Assembly: GCF_000190695.1 (NCBI RefSeq)
Contig: NZ_GL870929.1
Location: forward strand, 398,102 to 462,101
Direction: 5' to 3'
From: Kingella denitrificans ATCC 33394
Lineage (GTDB): Bacteria; Pseudomonadota; Gammaproteobacteria; Burkholderiales; Neisseriaceae
Length of the DNA stretch: 64,000 nt
Part shown: positions 34,206 to 43,031 of the stretch, piece after piece
Layout: every line of letters begins with the position of its first letter
Numbering within the stretch: position 1 is the stretch's first letter
Notes under the pieces: model-generated
Database searches by the model: none
What the model was told of the DNA's origin: nothing
Seen by the model: the letters and a program-made list of their open reading frames with translations, nothing else
Position numbers and translations under genes: made by a program

Positions 34206-35045
34206 ATGGACGATTTAACCATACGCAAAACCCGATTTTATGCAGGATTTTCATGGCTGGCGGAAGCGGCGCGCCTGTTTCTCAAAAGCCCGTTGATGTG
34301 GCTGCTGATGGCCATCGCACTGTGTTTCACGATTTTCGTTTTCTATGGTGTTTTTGCCTTGTCCGTCACGCTGCTGAACCCTTGGATTTCATATTACGCG
34401 GCGATAGGCTTGGGCTTGGCGGTATTGTGGATACTGTGTTTTCCGCTGTTCGGCGGGCTGCTGCTCTCGGCCGAAGCCTTGGATAAAGACAACCGTTTGC
34501 CGATACTCAATATTTATGCGGGATTCCGGTATAAATTCCTCGATTTGGCAGTTTTGTCGGTGTGCGCCTTATTGCTGCTGGCGCTATTTTCCCTGGTTTG
34601 GGCGGTGGCGATGAAAGCTGTCGCCATACTGCTGGTTGCCTATTTCGCCCCCATGCATCCCTTGCTCGGATATGTGATGTTGGAGGGATTGTCTCCGTGG
34701 CTTGCCGCAGTTAGCGTCGTTTTCCATCTCATTCCGTTTGCCGTGATTTGGTTTGCCCCCGCGCTGGTAGTGCTGAACGACAAAACACCGCTCGCCGCCA
34801 TCCGCGGCAGCCTGCGCATTTTCTGGCGGAACTGGCTTTCGCTGCCGCTGCTGTGGCTGATGCTCGGACTGCCGATTATTTTTTTGGGTTGGAAATGGAA
34901 GCAGTTCGCCCGCCACATGCCCGATATGATGCTTACCTTTTTGGGCTGCTACATCGGGCTGCTACCGATATTGTCCGCCCTGCTGGTCTATGTCAGCCAT
35001 CGCCATATCGTGCAAGCGCGGGAAGACGAAAAAGAATACAATTGA
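34206..35045 (+). CDS. BPSS1780-type multi-pass membrane protein
   Basis: The 279-aa inner-membrane protein has about six hydrophobic segments, with LAEAARLFLKSPLMWLLM near the N-terminus and AIRGSLRIFWRNWLSLPLL near residue 205. This is the layout of the BPSS1780 family found in Neisseriaceae and Burkholderiales. TGGAGA precedes the ATG. Function unknown. Confidence 0.75.
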   Translation: MDDLTIRKTRFYAGFSWLAEAARLFLKSPLMWLLMAIALCFTIFVFYGVFALSVTLLNPWISYYAAIGLGLAVLWILCFPLFGGLLLSAEALDKDNRLPILNIYAGFRYKFLDLAVLSVCALLLLALFSLVWAVAMKAVAILLVAYFAPMHPLLGYVMLEGLSPWLAAVSVVFHLIPFAVIWFAPALVVLNDKTPLAAIRGSLRIFWRNWLSLPLLWLMLGLPIIFLGWKWKQFARHMPDMMLTFLGCYIGLLPILSALLVYVSHRHIVQAREDEKEYN

Positions 35046-35148
35046 TGCTTGCAGGCTGCCTGGAAAGAAATACCAAAGGCCATCCGCGCCCGCCAAAAGC
35101 AGCCTGCACCCCCCCTTTTTTTTCATCACACACCACAAGGAGACACTC

Positions 35149-36381
35149 ATGACATCCAACCTGCAATCCACCGAACTCTGCCGCGTCCGCGCCATCACTG
35201 CTTTCACCGTCCTGCCGCGCGACACGGCGCAGTGGCACGGCATCCTCGCCGAAGCCAAAGCCCAATGCGACACGCTTGCCGCCGCCTGCCAAGCACAGGG
35301 CTACACGGTGCAGTCCGTCCGCATCGTCAGCAATCCCTTTGGCGAATATTTGGACACGGGCAGCCTGCACGCCGCCGCGCAGGGATTGGCCGAAATCCGC
35401 CGCATTTTGAACGAGCTGAACCAAAACGGCCTGCGGATACGCTTTGCCGTGGGCGAAGCGCGCACCGATGCCGAAATCGCCCTGCTGCCCGGGCTGATTG
35501 CCGAATACGGCGATTTGTGCAATGCCTGCGTGAACGTCCCCATAGACGAAAACGGTTTTCTGGACAACGATTTAATCCGGAAATCGGTTGCCGTGGTGCA
35601 GGAAATCGCCCGCATCACCCCGCGCGGCGAAGGCAATTTCAATTTCACCGTGAATTTCAACTGCGCTTCTTACATCCCTTATTTCCCTGCCGGTTATCAC
35701 CGCGGCGAACGCGGCAACGCCATTGTGTTCGGCTTGGAAACACCCGATTTGCTCGCCGCCGCCCTGCGCGGGTTGGAAAAGCAGCCTGCACCCCATGCCG
35801 CGCAGATGCAGGCTGCTTTCACAGCCATGAAAAACGCGCTGCAATACCATATCGACCGCGTACAAAGCATCATCGCCGCCACACCGCTGGCAGAAGGCTG
35901 GACATACATCGGCATGGACACGTCCGCCGCGCCATCGAAAAACTGCACCTCCATGGCGGAACTTTACCGCCTGCTCGGCGTGCCGTATTTCGGCGCGAGC
36001 GGCACGGTGGAAGTCTCCGCCCTGCTCACGCGCGTGTTTAAAGCGCAGGAAAACGTACAGTTGCAAGGCTTCTCCGGCCTGATGCTGGCCGTCACCGAAG
36101 ACGAAGGGTTGGCCGCCGCCACCCGCGCCGCACAATTCGACATCCGCGCCCTGCTGACGTACAGCAGCGTGTGCGGCATCGGGCTGGACACCGTGCCCAT
36201 TCCGGGCGATACCGATGCGGAAAAAATCGCCGCCATCATGCGCGACACCGGCACGATGGCCTTCCGCCTGAACAAACCGCTCACCGTGCGGCTCTTCCCT
36301 GTGCCGGGTTTGGGCGCAGGCGATATCACACCGTTTGAAAGCGATGATTTGTGCAACTGCGCCGTGCTGGCCGTGCCTTAA
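35149..36381 (+). CDS. DUF711 family protein
   Basis: The 410-aa protein starts MTSNLQSTELCRVRAIT and has CASYIPYFPAGYHRGE, GWTYIGMDTSAAPSKNCTSMAE and GFSGLMLAVTEDEGLA, characteristic of the DUF711/UPF0210-related family. The enzyme activity is not known. AAGGAG lies before the ATG, preceded by a C7-T8 run at 35109-35123. Two DUS copies are in frame (EKQPAPH and MQAAF). Confidence 0.78.
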   Translation: MTSNLQSTELCRVRAITAFTVLPRDTAQWHGILAEAKAQCDTLAAACQAQGYTVQSVRIVSNPFGEYLDTGSLHAAAQGLAEIRRILNELNQNGLRIRFAVGEARTDAEIALLPGLIAEYGDLCNACVNVPIDENGFLDNDLIRKSVAVVQEIARITPRGEGNFNFTVNFNCASYIPYFPAGYHRGERGNAIVFGLETPDLLAAALRGLEKQPAPHAAQMQAAFTAMKNALQYHIDRVQSIIAATPLAEGWTYIGMDTSAAPSKNCTSMAELYRLLGVPYFGASGTVEVSALLTRVFKAQENVQLQGFSGLMLAVTEDEGLAAATRAAQFDIRALLTYSSVCGIGLDTVPIPGDTDAEKIAAIMRDTGTMAFRLNKPLTVRLFPVPGLGAGDITPFESDDLCNCAVLAVP

Positions 36382-36559
36382 ACCATGCAGGCAGCCTGCA
36401 CTTGCCCGTTGCCTGCGTAATGCCAAAGGCGGCGTGTTGTATCGGCGATGAATTTGCCCTGAAAACAAAGGCAGAGAACCGGCCCGCATGCTAAAATACG
36501 GCGAAAGCAGCCTGCACCCGTTGAAACACCGTTTCTCCCGCCCCAACCAAGGAAACATC

Positions 36560-36976
36560 ATGAAAAAACTCTTTATCCTGCTGGCCCTTGCCGCACCGTT
36601 GGCCTATGCCGGTGAACTTTCCTGCAAAGAAGGGGCAGCCACTAACGAAGGTATTACAAACCATTGGCACTGCACTTATCAAGGGCGTGATTTGGATGCG
36701 GCCTATCAGGCCATGCGCCGACAAGACCTCTACGGCATCGAAGCCCTCCCTGCCAAACTGACGCGCCGCAACAGCACGCGTAAATGGCAAGATTCCTCCG
36801 CCTGCGATGATGACGGCAACCGCGACAGAACCGTTACCACCATCAGACGCACGGCCAACAGCCTTACCGTGGAGCATCTGTTTTTAGGGGCATGCTTAAA
36901 TCCGAGCGACACCAAAATCCACCTGCAACGCCAAGGCGGCAAAATCCTGATTCATTATCAAAATTCCGCTTCCTAA
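36560..36976 (+). CDS. Small secreted cysteine protein, copy 1 of a tandem triplication
   Basis: The 138-aa product has a signal peptide ending AYA (about residue 17), then four cysteines that could form two disulphides. Conserved segments are CTYQGRDLDAAYQAMRRQ, TIRRTANSLTV and LQRQGGKILIHYQ. It is the most diverged of three adjacent copies. Probably periplasmic or secreted. No family recognised. Confidence 0.7.
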   Translation: MKKLFILLALAAPLAYAGELSCKEGAATNEGITNHWHCTYQGRDLDAAYQAMRRQDLYGIEALPAKLTRRNSTRKWQDSSACDDDGNRDRTVTTIRRTANSLTVEHLFLGACLNPSDTKIHLQRQGGKILIHYQNSAS

Positions 36977-36983
36977 CCCGCCG

Positions 36984-37022
36984 GTGCAGGCTGCTTTCAG
37001 GCCATTCGAAAGCAGTCTGCAC
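36984..37022. repeat. Inverted DUS pair, boundary of the repeat unit
   Basis: GTGCAGGCTGC and GCAGTCTGCAC arms around TTTCAGGCCATTCGAAA. Almost the same sequence recurs at 37491-37529 and 37996-38034. Confidence 0.75.
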
Positions 37023-37064
37023 CCGCCAAAACATCGTTTCTCTCGCCCCAACCAAGGAATCAAC

Positions 37065-37496
37065 ATGAAAAAACTCTTTATCCTGCTGACCCTTGCCGCA
37101 CCGTTGGTACATGCCGGCGAACTTTCCTGCCAAAAAGACCCGAACACCGACCAAGGCATTATCCAAAACTGGAGCTGCACCTACCAAGGCACCGACCTTG
37201 ATGCCGCCTACCACGCCTTCCGCCAACAAAAACACACCGGATTGGGCAACGGCCTGCCCGACAAACTCACGCGCCAAAACAGCACCCAACGCTGGCAGAG
37301 CGATGTTTGCGACGATGCAGGCACGCGCGATAAAGAAGTAACCACCATCCGCCGCACAGCCAACAGCCTGACGGTTTCCGTAGAAGTCGACGGCGCATGC
37401 TCCAGCGGCAGCAGCACCAAAATCCGCCTGCAACGCCAAGGCGGAAAAATCCTGATTCATATTCTCAAGATTCCGATTCCTAATCCGCTGGTGTAG
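37065..37496 (+). CDS. Small secreted cysteine protein, copy 2, with a shifted C-terminus
   Basis: The 143-aa product matches copy 3 almost throughout, with signal peptide, CTYQGTDLDAAYHAFRQQ and TIRRTANSLTVSVEVDGAC. After GGKILIH a two-base expansion shifts the frame, replacing the usual HYQDSAS with ILKIPIPNPLV. The new stop (TAG) arises from a C-to-T change in the following DUS (GTGTAGG). The core fold is probably unaffected. Confidence 0.7.
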   Translation: MKKLFILLTLAAPLVHAGELSCQKDPNTDQGIIQNWSCTYQGTDLDAAYHAFRQQKHTGLGNGLPDKLTRQNSTQRWQSDVCDDAGTRDKEVTTIRRTANSLTVSVEVDGACSSGSSTKIRLQRQGGKILIHILKIPIPNPLV

Positions 37497-37529
37497 GCTG
37501 CTTTCAGGCCATTCGAAAGCAGCCTGCAC
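37491..37529. repeat. Inverted DUS pair with mutated left arm
   Basis: The left arm reads GTGTAGGCTGC in place of GTGCAGGCTGC; the TAG supplies the stop codon of copy 2. The right arm is perfect. Confidence 0.75.
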
Positions 37530-37571
37530 CCGCCAAAACACCATTTCTCCCACCCCAACCAAGGAAACATC

Positions 37572-37988
37572 ATGAAAAAACTCTTTATCCTGCTGGCCCT
37601 TGCCGCACCGTTGGCACATGCCGGCGAACTCTCCTGCCGAAAAGGCCCGAACACCGACCAAGGCATTACCCGAAACTGGCGCTGCACCTATCAAGGCACC
37701 GACCTTGACGCCGCCTACCACGCCGTCCGCCAACAAAAACACACCGGCTTGGGCAATGGCCTGCCCGACAAACTCACACGCCAAAACAGCACCCAACGCT
37801 GGCAGAGCGATGTTTGCGACGATGCAGGCACGCGCGATAAAGAAGTAACCACCATCCGCCGCACAGCCAACAGCCTGACGGTTTCCGTAGAAGGCGACGG
37901 CGCATGCTCCAGCGGCAGCAGCACCAAAATCCGCCTGCAACGCCAAGGCGGAAAAATCCTGATTCATTATCAAGATTCCGCTTCCTAA
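37572..37988 (+). CDS. Small secreted cysteine protein, copy 3
   Basis: The 138-aa product is nearly identical to copy 2 except at the C-terminus, where it keeps the frame of copy 1 (GGKILIHYQDSAS). Signal peptide ends AHA, and four cysteines follow. Copies 2 and 3 begin 507 bases apart, and the boundaries fall in the DUS pairs, so they look like a recent tandem duplication. Confidence 0.7.
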   Translation: MKKLFILLALAAPLAHAGELSCRKGPNTDQGITRNWRCTYQGTDLDAAYHAVRQQKHTGLGNGLPDKLTRQNSTQRWQSDVCDDAGTRDKEVTTIRRTANSLTVSVEGDGACSSGSSTKIRLQRQGGKILIHYQDSAS

Positions 37989-38074
37989 TCCGCTGGTGCA
38001 GGCTGCTTTCAGGCCATTCGAAAGCAGCCTGCACTTTCCCGTTCGTCCGCCCAATCCACCAGAAAGGACACCCC

Positions 38075-38887
38075 ATGCTCGGCATCACCATCGGCGACAT
38101 CGTCGGCTCGCGCTTTGAATTTGACAACTGCCGCAGCACCGAATTCGAACTGTTCCACCCCGCATGCGATTTCACGGACGACACCGTTTGCGCCACCGCC
38201 GTGGCCGACTGGGTATTGCAAGGCTGCACCGACAACCTCGTCCCCATCATGCAAGACTGGTGCAAACGTTATCCCAACCCGGTCGGCGCATACGGCGAAC
38301 GCTTCCAAAGCTGGGTGCAGGCTGCCTCCCCCGAACCCTACAACAGCTGGGGCAACGGCTCGGCCATGCGCGTGGCCGCCGTCGGTTGGGCGTTCGACAC
38401 ATTGGAGCAGACGCTTGAAGCCGCCGCACAATCCGCCGCCATCACCCACAACCACCCCGGCGGCATCAACGGGGCGCAAGCCGTGGCCGCCGCCATCTTT
38501 TGGGCGCGCACCGGCGAAAGCAAAGATTTCATCCGCGAACAAACCGAACAGCAATTCGGCTATTTCATGGGCCGCACCTGCGATGAAATCCGCCCCACCT
38601 ACCTGTTCAACGTGAGCTGCGAAGGCACCGTTCCGCAAGCCCTGACCGCCTTTTTGGAAAGCGACGACTTCGAACACGCCATCCGCCTGGCCGTCTCCCT
38701 GGGCGGCGACAGCGACACCCTGACCGCCATCACCGGCGCGGTGGCCGAAGCCTTTTACGGCATACCGAACGCCCTGCGCGAACACACCCTCGCCATCCTG
38801 CCGCGCGACATTGCCGAAACCCTGTTGGCATTTGAAGCACGGTTCGGCAACGGCCAAAAGCAGCCTGCACATTGCCCGGCCGACTGA
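38075..38887 (+). CDS. ADP-ribosylglycohydrolase family protein
   Basis: This 270-aa protein has the paired metal-binding motifs of the ARH/DraG family: GDIVGSRFE and FTDDTVCA near the start and GGDSDTLTA near residue 212. Such enzymes remove ADP-ribose from proteins, nucleic acids or small molecules. It has no signal peptide and follows the secreted-protein triplication after a DUS pair. AAAGGA precedes the ATG. Two DUS copies are in frame (VQAAS and QKQPAH, the latter near the C-terminus). The substrate cannot be told from sequence. Confidence 0.83.
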   Translation: MLGITIGDIVGSRFEFDNCRSTEFELFHPACDFTDDTVCATAVADWVLQGCTDNLVPIMQDWCKRYPNPVGAYGERFQSWVQAASPEPYNSWGNGSAMRVAAVGWAFDTLEQTLEAAAQSAAITHNHPGGINGAQAVAAAIFWARTGESKDFIREQTEQQFGYFMGRTCDEIRPTYLFNVSCEGTVPQALTAFLESDDFEHAIRLAVSLGGDSDTLTAITGAVAEAFYGIPNALREHTLAILPRDIAETLLAFEARFGNGQKQPAHCPAD

Positions 38888-38939
38888 AACAATCTTCCCG
38901 CCGACACAGCCACCCTTCAAAACCCAACCAAGGACGACA

Positions 38940-39353
38940 ATGAACCACGCCAACCTCCTCCGCAGCGCAGCCCTGCTGACCGCCCTGCTCATTCAGCCTG
39001 CATGGGCCGACACATTCGCCCACGACGGCTGCCAATACCAAGGCGCCAGCCTGCACGGCAAACCGCACGGGCAAGGCGCACTCACCTGCGCGGACGGCCG
39101 CGTCTATACCGGCGCCTTCAAAAACGGCCAGTTCCACGGCAAAGGGCAATACGTCGTCCCAAACCGCCATAGCCTGATGCTCGCGCCATTCAACATGAAC
39201 AGCGATAAATTGCGCAACATGGTGCTGACCGGCACCTTTGTGAACGGCCTGGCCAACGGCAAATTCAAAGTCTTCCAAGAGGGCAAGCACGTTTTCGATA
39301 TGCAGTTTGACCGCGGCATCGTCACCAACATGACCCTGCCGCAGAAACGCTGA
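38940..39353 (+). CDS. Secreted MORN-repeat protein
   Basis: The 137-aa product has a signal peptide ending AWA (about residue 23). MORN-type motifs are visible in YQGASLHGKPHGQGAL, YTGAFKNGQFHGKGQY and LTGTFVNGLANGKFKV. MORN repeats often bind lipid or serve as scaffolds. It begins 52 bases after the glycohydrolase gene and may be co-transcribed with it. Function unknown. Confidence 0.75.
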   Translation: MNHANLLRSAALLTALLIQPAWADTFAHDGCQYQGASLHGKPHGQGALTCADGRVYTGAFKNGQFHGKGQYVVPNRHSLMLAPFNMNSDKLRNMVLTGTFVNGLANGKFKVFQEGKHVFDMQFDRGIVTNMTLPQKR

Positions 39354-39411
39354 CGTGCAGGCTGCTTTTCAGAGAGCAGGACAAGCAACCAAACAACCCG
39401 AAGGGAACCCC

Positions 39412-40146
39412 ATGACCCAACAAGAATATGCGGAATACCTATTTGAAATTCTAGGCGAAGAACCGTGTACGCCCGATGATTATCACGGATGGGAAGACTT
39501 TTTCTGGGGCTTATTCCAAAGTTTCATGCCAAACGGCGAAGGCGTGGCCGCCGTCTTCGATCCGCTGGAACGCGGGCAGGAATTGCTGGAGCGCATTTTG
39601 CCCGTTTATCAGGCTACTGCCGAATGCAGTACGGAAATCCTTGATAGCGGCAATACCCCCGCCTTTTTCTACCGTTCCGCGGAAGGTGCAAAGCAGGTGT
39701 CCATCAACGGACAAACCTTGCTGTTCCCCCCGTCTGCACCAAAAGAAGAGGATGCCCGAGCCCGGCAAATCGGCGAACGTTTGCTGGAGGGGCTGCGCGA
39801 ATTTGCCATTTTCTACGGGGATGAGGAACTGATTGAAACCCTTACCGCGGTAAGGCGGATATGCTTTGGTTTGCCGAAAAAAGATTTCAATGAGGCAGAC
39901 GAATTGTTTTACGAAATATTCTACCAATGGCGGCAGGACAATATCGACCCAGACAGTCCCGAACAAGTGTTGGCTGAAGCATATTATTCCATATACGAAG
40001 ACGAATATTTGGCCGCCTACCTGCAATACCCGATGTATGACGATAAACCCGACAGCGACTTTCTGCGCCCTTATTTCGATTTATGGCAGCAGGGCTACGG
40101 CTTCGCCTTGGGGGAAGATTGTCTATATCTGTATCTGTACAGATAA
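39412..40146 (+). CDS. Hypothetical acidic cytoplasmic protein
   Basis: The 244-aa protein has no signal or membrane segment and is rich in Glu, Asp, Tyr and Trp, with DDYHGWEDFFWGLFQSF near the start and YPMYDDKPDSDF near the end. AAGGGAA precedes the ATG; in-frame codons upstream belong to a DUS. The acidity and accessory setting recall immunity proteins, but there is no recognised family. Confidence 0.55.
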   Translation: MTQQEYAEYLFEILGEEPCTPDDYHGWEDFFWGLFQSFMPNGEGVAAVFDPLERGQELLERILPVYQATAECSTEILDSGNTPAFFYRSAEGAKQVSINGQTLLFPPSAPKEEDARARQIGERLLEGLREFAIFYGDEELIETLTAVRRICFGLPKKDFNEADELFYEIFYQWRQDNIDPDSPEQVLAEAYYSIYEDEYLAAYLQYPMYDDKPDSDFLRPYFDLWQQGYGFALGEDCLYLYLYR

Positions 40147-40173
40147 GGAAAAGCCGTTTTATTTTTATTAAAT

Positions 40174-40185
40174 TTCAGGTAGCCT
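40174..40185 (-). repeat. DUS of the Eikenella dialect
   Basis: TTCAGGTAGCCT is the exact complement of AGGCTACCTGAA, the dialect reported for Eikenella. A second perfect copy lies at 40277-40288 inside the next gene. Confidence 0.75.
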
Positions 40186-40238
40186 TCGTCTCCCAAAGGG
40201 CTGCCTGGAAACAGTAGGAAACATAAAAAGGAAATAAG

Positions 40239-40760
40239 ATGATGTGGAAAAATGCTTTACTGGCTTTACTGCTATTTTCAGGTAGCCTGTATGCCCAAGG
40301 ACGACCTGGTAGCGAGACGGGTTTTGATATGGTGAAACAGGGTGAGAATCCGATATATTTAAGCACGATCGGGGTTACAGAAGTACCCGGAAAGCCGGAT
40401 GTGATTGTTTATCCGATGATTACGAATGTAACGGCAGATATTCCCGATATGAGATCGGCTAAAGGCTCTTCCATAGTGGTTACAATAGAAATGAACTGCC
40501 GCACAGGGCAGGGCAAAATGTATGGGATGAAGGTGTATAGCGAGCATTTCGGACGGGGAACATTAAAGGATGATTTTTCCCATTTGCAGGGAGAGCAAGA
40601 TGCCAGCCTGCCCGATTTACACAAACAACCGCCACTAACGCCATATTTGCTTGCCGCCGCTATGGCCTGCACAACAGTAGGCAAACCATTGGGTGGGACA
40701 CCTGATGTGATGAGAGATATTATTAACCGTGGGCTGGCGGCGAGCCGCTCCCGTCACTGA
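40239..40760 (+). CDS. Secreted hypothetical protein with foreign-dialect DUS
   Basis: The 173-aa product has a signal peptide ending LYA (about residue 19). The mid-region (SIVVTIEMNCRTGQGKMYGM) resembles small surface-adhesin-E-like envelope proteins, but the match is weak. An Eikenella-type DUS lies inside the signal-peptide coding sequence (read as FSGSL) and another lies in the leader, whereas no local-dialect DUS is present. The gene is also less GC-rich than its neighbours. Horizontal acquisition is likely. Confidence 0.6.
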   Translation: MMWKNALLALLLFSGSLYAQGRPGSETGFDMVKQGENPIYLSTIGVTEVPGKPDVIVYPMITNVTADIPDMRSAKGSSIVVTIEMNCRTGQGKMYGMKVYSEHFGRGTLKDDFSHLQGEQDASLPDLHKQPPLTPYLLAAAMACTTVGKPLGGTPDVMRDIINRGLAASRSRH

Positions 40761-40816
40761 TGTTTTTTCCAGGCAGCCTGCAAACCCTTTTAACCAGCTT
40801 AAAAAAAGAAAATTCC

Positions 40817-41368
40817 ATGAAACCCCTACTTGCCGTCAGCAGCTTTGTCATTACACTCGCCGCCTGTAACAGCCTATCGGGTACGCCCAACATACCCATT
40901 GGAAAAGAAACCAACGAATACAAAGTCACAGAAGCAGGCGGTGTGTGGGCGGAGCTCAAAACAGACAGCCCGGCGCAATCGAACTATCGCTACGGCTTTA
41001 CCATCCTGCTCAAACACGCCGAACAGGTGCGCTCTGTGAAAATTGAGCGCATAGAAAACGGGCGTGCCGAAACCGTGATAGACGACAGCACAAATGCCAC
41101 AACCCAACCTGTATGGCAGCCGCAGCAACCCGCAGGCGCACGCAGCCGTCTGCATGGGAAAGGTATCGGCAACACCTCATGGGTCGGGCAAACCGCCGAA
41201 CACAACTTAACCCCCGCGCAATCTCCATGGCTTTACCAGTCCGGCGACATGCAACAGCACTACCGCATCACCATTACCGATATGCAGGGCAAACAAACCG
41301 TGTTGCATCAACCCACTATGATTCCCGTTAAAGTCAAACAGCTTTTCCGTAACTTTATCAGGCAATAA
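40817..41368 (+). CDS. Hypothetical lipoprotein
   Basis: The 183-aa product has a lipobox LAAC with cysteine 17. The mature part contains YGFTILLKHAEQVRSVKIERI and a C-terminal beta-rich region, MQQHYRITITDMQGKQTVLH. It follows the previous secreted-protein gene by 56 bases. An envelope location is well supported. Family not recognised. Confidence 0.65.
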   Translation: MKPLLAVSSFVITLAACNSLSGTPNIPIGKETNEYKVTEAGGVWAELKTDSPAQSNYRYGFTILLKHAEQVRSVKIERIENGRAETVIDDSTNATTQPVWQPQQPAGARSRLHGKGIGNTSWVGQTAEHNLTPAQSPWLYQSGDMQQHYRITITDMQGKQTVLHQPTMIPVKVKQLFRNFIRQ

Positions 41369-41428
41369 GTCTTTTTCATGCAGCCTTAAAACCCTTGCCC
41401 CCACCTTTAATTAAGAAAGATATCCGCA

Positions 41429-41995
41429 ATGACCATCAAATCCGACAAATGGATACGCCGCATGGCCGAACAGCACGGCATGATCGAGCCGTTCGAGCCC
41501 AACCAAATCAAAGAACAAGACGGCCGCCGCATCATTTCCTACGGCACGTCCAGCTACGGCTACGACATCCGCTGCGCCAACGAATTCAAAATCTTCACCA
41601 ACATCAACAGCACCATCGTCGATCCGAAAAACTTCGACCCGAAAAACTTCGTCACCGTGGAAGACGACTGCTGCATCATCCCGCCCAATTCTTTCGCGCT
41701 GGCACGCACGGTGGAATATTTCCGCATCCCGCGCAACGTGCTCACCGTGTGCTTGGGCAAGTCCACTTATGCCCGCTGCGGCATCATCGTGAACGTGACC
41801 CCGTTCGAGCCGGAATGGGAAGGCTATGTGACGCTGGAATTCTCCAACACCACGCCGCTGCCCGCCAAAATCTATGCCGGCGAAGGCGTGGCGCAAGTGC
41901 TGTTTTTTGAAAGCGACGAAATCTGCGAAACGTCCTACAAAGACCGCAGCGGCAAATACATGGGGCAGACAGGCGTTACCCTGCCGAAGGCCTGA
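41429..41995 (+). CDS. dcd: dCTP deaminase
   Basis: Dcd converts dCTP to dUTP, feeding thymidylate synthesis. The 188-aa protein has the family's YGTSSYGYDIRC, VCLGKSTYARCGIIVNVTP and FSNTTPLPAKIYAGEGVAQV. Length is normal for the trimeric enzyme. It stands alone between accessory genes. Confidence 0.95.
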   Translation: MTIKSDKWIRRMAEQHGMIEPFEPNQIKEQDGRRIISYGTSSYGYDIRCANEFKIFTNINSTIVDPKNFDPKNFVTVEDDCCIIPPNSFALARTVEYFRIPRNVLTVCLGKSTYARCGIIVNVTPFEPEWEGYVTLEFSNTTPLPAKIYAGEGVAQVLFFESDEICETSYKDRSGKYMGQTGVTLPKA

Positions 41996-42034
41996 TGGCC
42001 GGCTCAAAGCAGCCTGCACCATTGAAAGAACGAT

Positions 42035-42466
42035 ATGCCCGTTATCATACCCCTACCCACTTCCGCCGGACTGCTTTACGGACGCGACTGTGTTTATTTG
42101 GACAACGCGCAATTTGAGAGCTCGTCCCGACTGCATATCACGGGCGAACTCAACGGCGCACTTATCCGCCACTCGCACCCTGAAACCCAAGACAGAGAAA
42201 CACAAGATTTCGTCCCCTTTTACCTGATTTTTGAGCGCGTGATTGCCAGCAGTACCTGCGAACTGGATACCTATGAAAACCTTGTGCCGCACCATACGGA
42301 CGGCACACGCCCTTCGTTTGTGGAAATCCAAAACAGCCCGTGGCTCGAACGCCTGCCCGTACGCCAAGATTTCGACCACCGTATTTACCGCCATTTCCGG
42401 CTATATACCTACGATACCGTATTGGACGTATTTGCCGCTTCCTACACATGGCAAATAGATTTTTAG
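42035..42466 (+). CDS. Hypothetical protein
   Basis: The 143-aa soluble product contains YLDNAQFESSSRLHITGEL and YLIFERVIASSTCELDTYE. It lies between dcd and the SUKH-like gene, both on the same strand. The size and setting suit an immunity-type protein, but no family is recognised. Confidence 0.5.
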   Translation: MPVIIPLPTSAGLLYGRDCVYLDNAQFESSSRLHITGELNGALIRHSHPETQDRETQDFVPFYLIFERVIASSTCELDTYENLVPHHTDGTRPSFVEIQNSPWLERLPVRQDFDHRIYRHFRLYTYDTVLDVFAASYTWQIDF

Positions 42467-42503
42467 CGTTCAGACAGCCTGCACCCCCAACCCGAGATGA
42501 ACC

Positions 42504-43031
42504 ATGCCGCACCGCCTCAAACTCAGAACCTCAGCAGAAATTGCCCAAATCCTACCTGCCCGCGCCAAACCCATCGGCAATAAAGGCAAACTACCCGATT
42601 TGGCCGCGCCCTATTTGGATTTTCTGACCCGTTTTCATGTTGCCGAAGCGGTTGCCGAATTTATCCCCTTCACCTACGAACAGGCCATTCTGCACAACCG
42701 CCGCCTGGCAGACGAATACCCCGATACCGCGCAGCATTTTTGGATTATCGGCGAGGCGGGGCAGGGAGACGAATGGTTTATCGGCAAAAATTCGGGCAGC
42801 ATTTTTTATTTCGACCACGATTTGGGCGAATTGTCACTTGAGCGGCTGGCGGATTTGCATATCGGTTTTCCGCAGTTTTTGCAGCTCATGTTCTTGTGCC
42901 AAGACTGGTATGCTGTGATGGAAAGCGGGCAGACAACCCCACAGGGTCAGGAGTGGTTTGCCACACTGTGCCGCAGTATTCATGCAGATTTACCAGAATC
43001 ATATCCGTTTGATTATATTGAATTAAAATAA
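42504..43031 (+). CDS. SMI1/KNR4 (SUKH)-like protein, possible orphan immunity protein
   Basis: The 175-aa protein has the SUKH-type core FWIIGEAGQGDEWFIG followed by GSIFYFDHDLGEL, and a helical C-terminus. SUKH proteins commonly neutralise nuclease toxins, but no toxin gene is nearby. The last residues (YIELK) and the stop codon are written in a Correia-type terminal repeat remnant, so the original C-terminus may have been replaced. Confidence 0.6.
   Translation: MPHRLKLRTSAEIAQILPARAKPIGNKGKLPDLAAPYLDFLTRFHVAEAVAEFIPFTYEQAILHNRRLADEYPDTAQHFWIIGEAGQGDEWFIGKNSGSIFYFDHDLGELSLERLADLHIGFPQFLQLMFLCQDWYAVMESGQTTPQGQEWFATLCRSIHADLPESYPFDYIELK

Noticed and set aside
35109..35123. C7-T8 run upstream of the DUF711 gene as a phase-variation tract
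   Set aside because: The homopolymers are short and lie between a DUS and the ribosome binding site. Without strain variation data this is not a supported switch.
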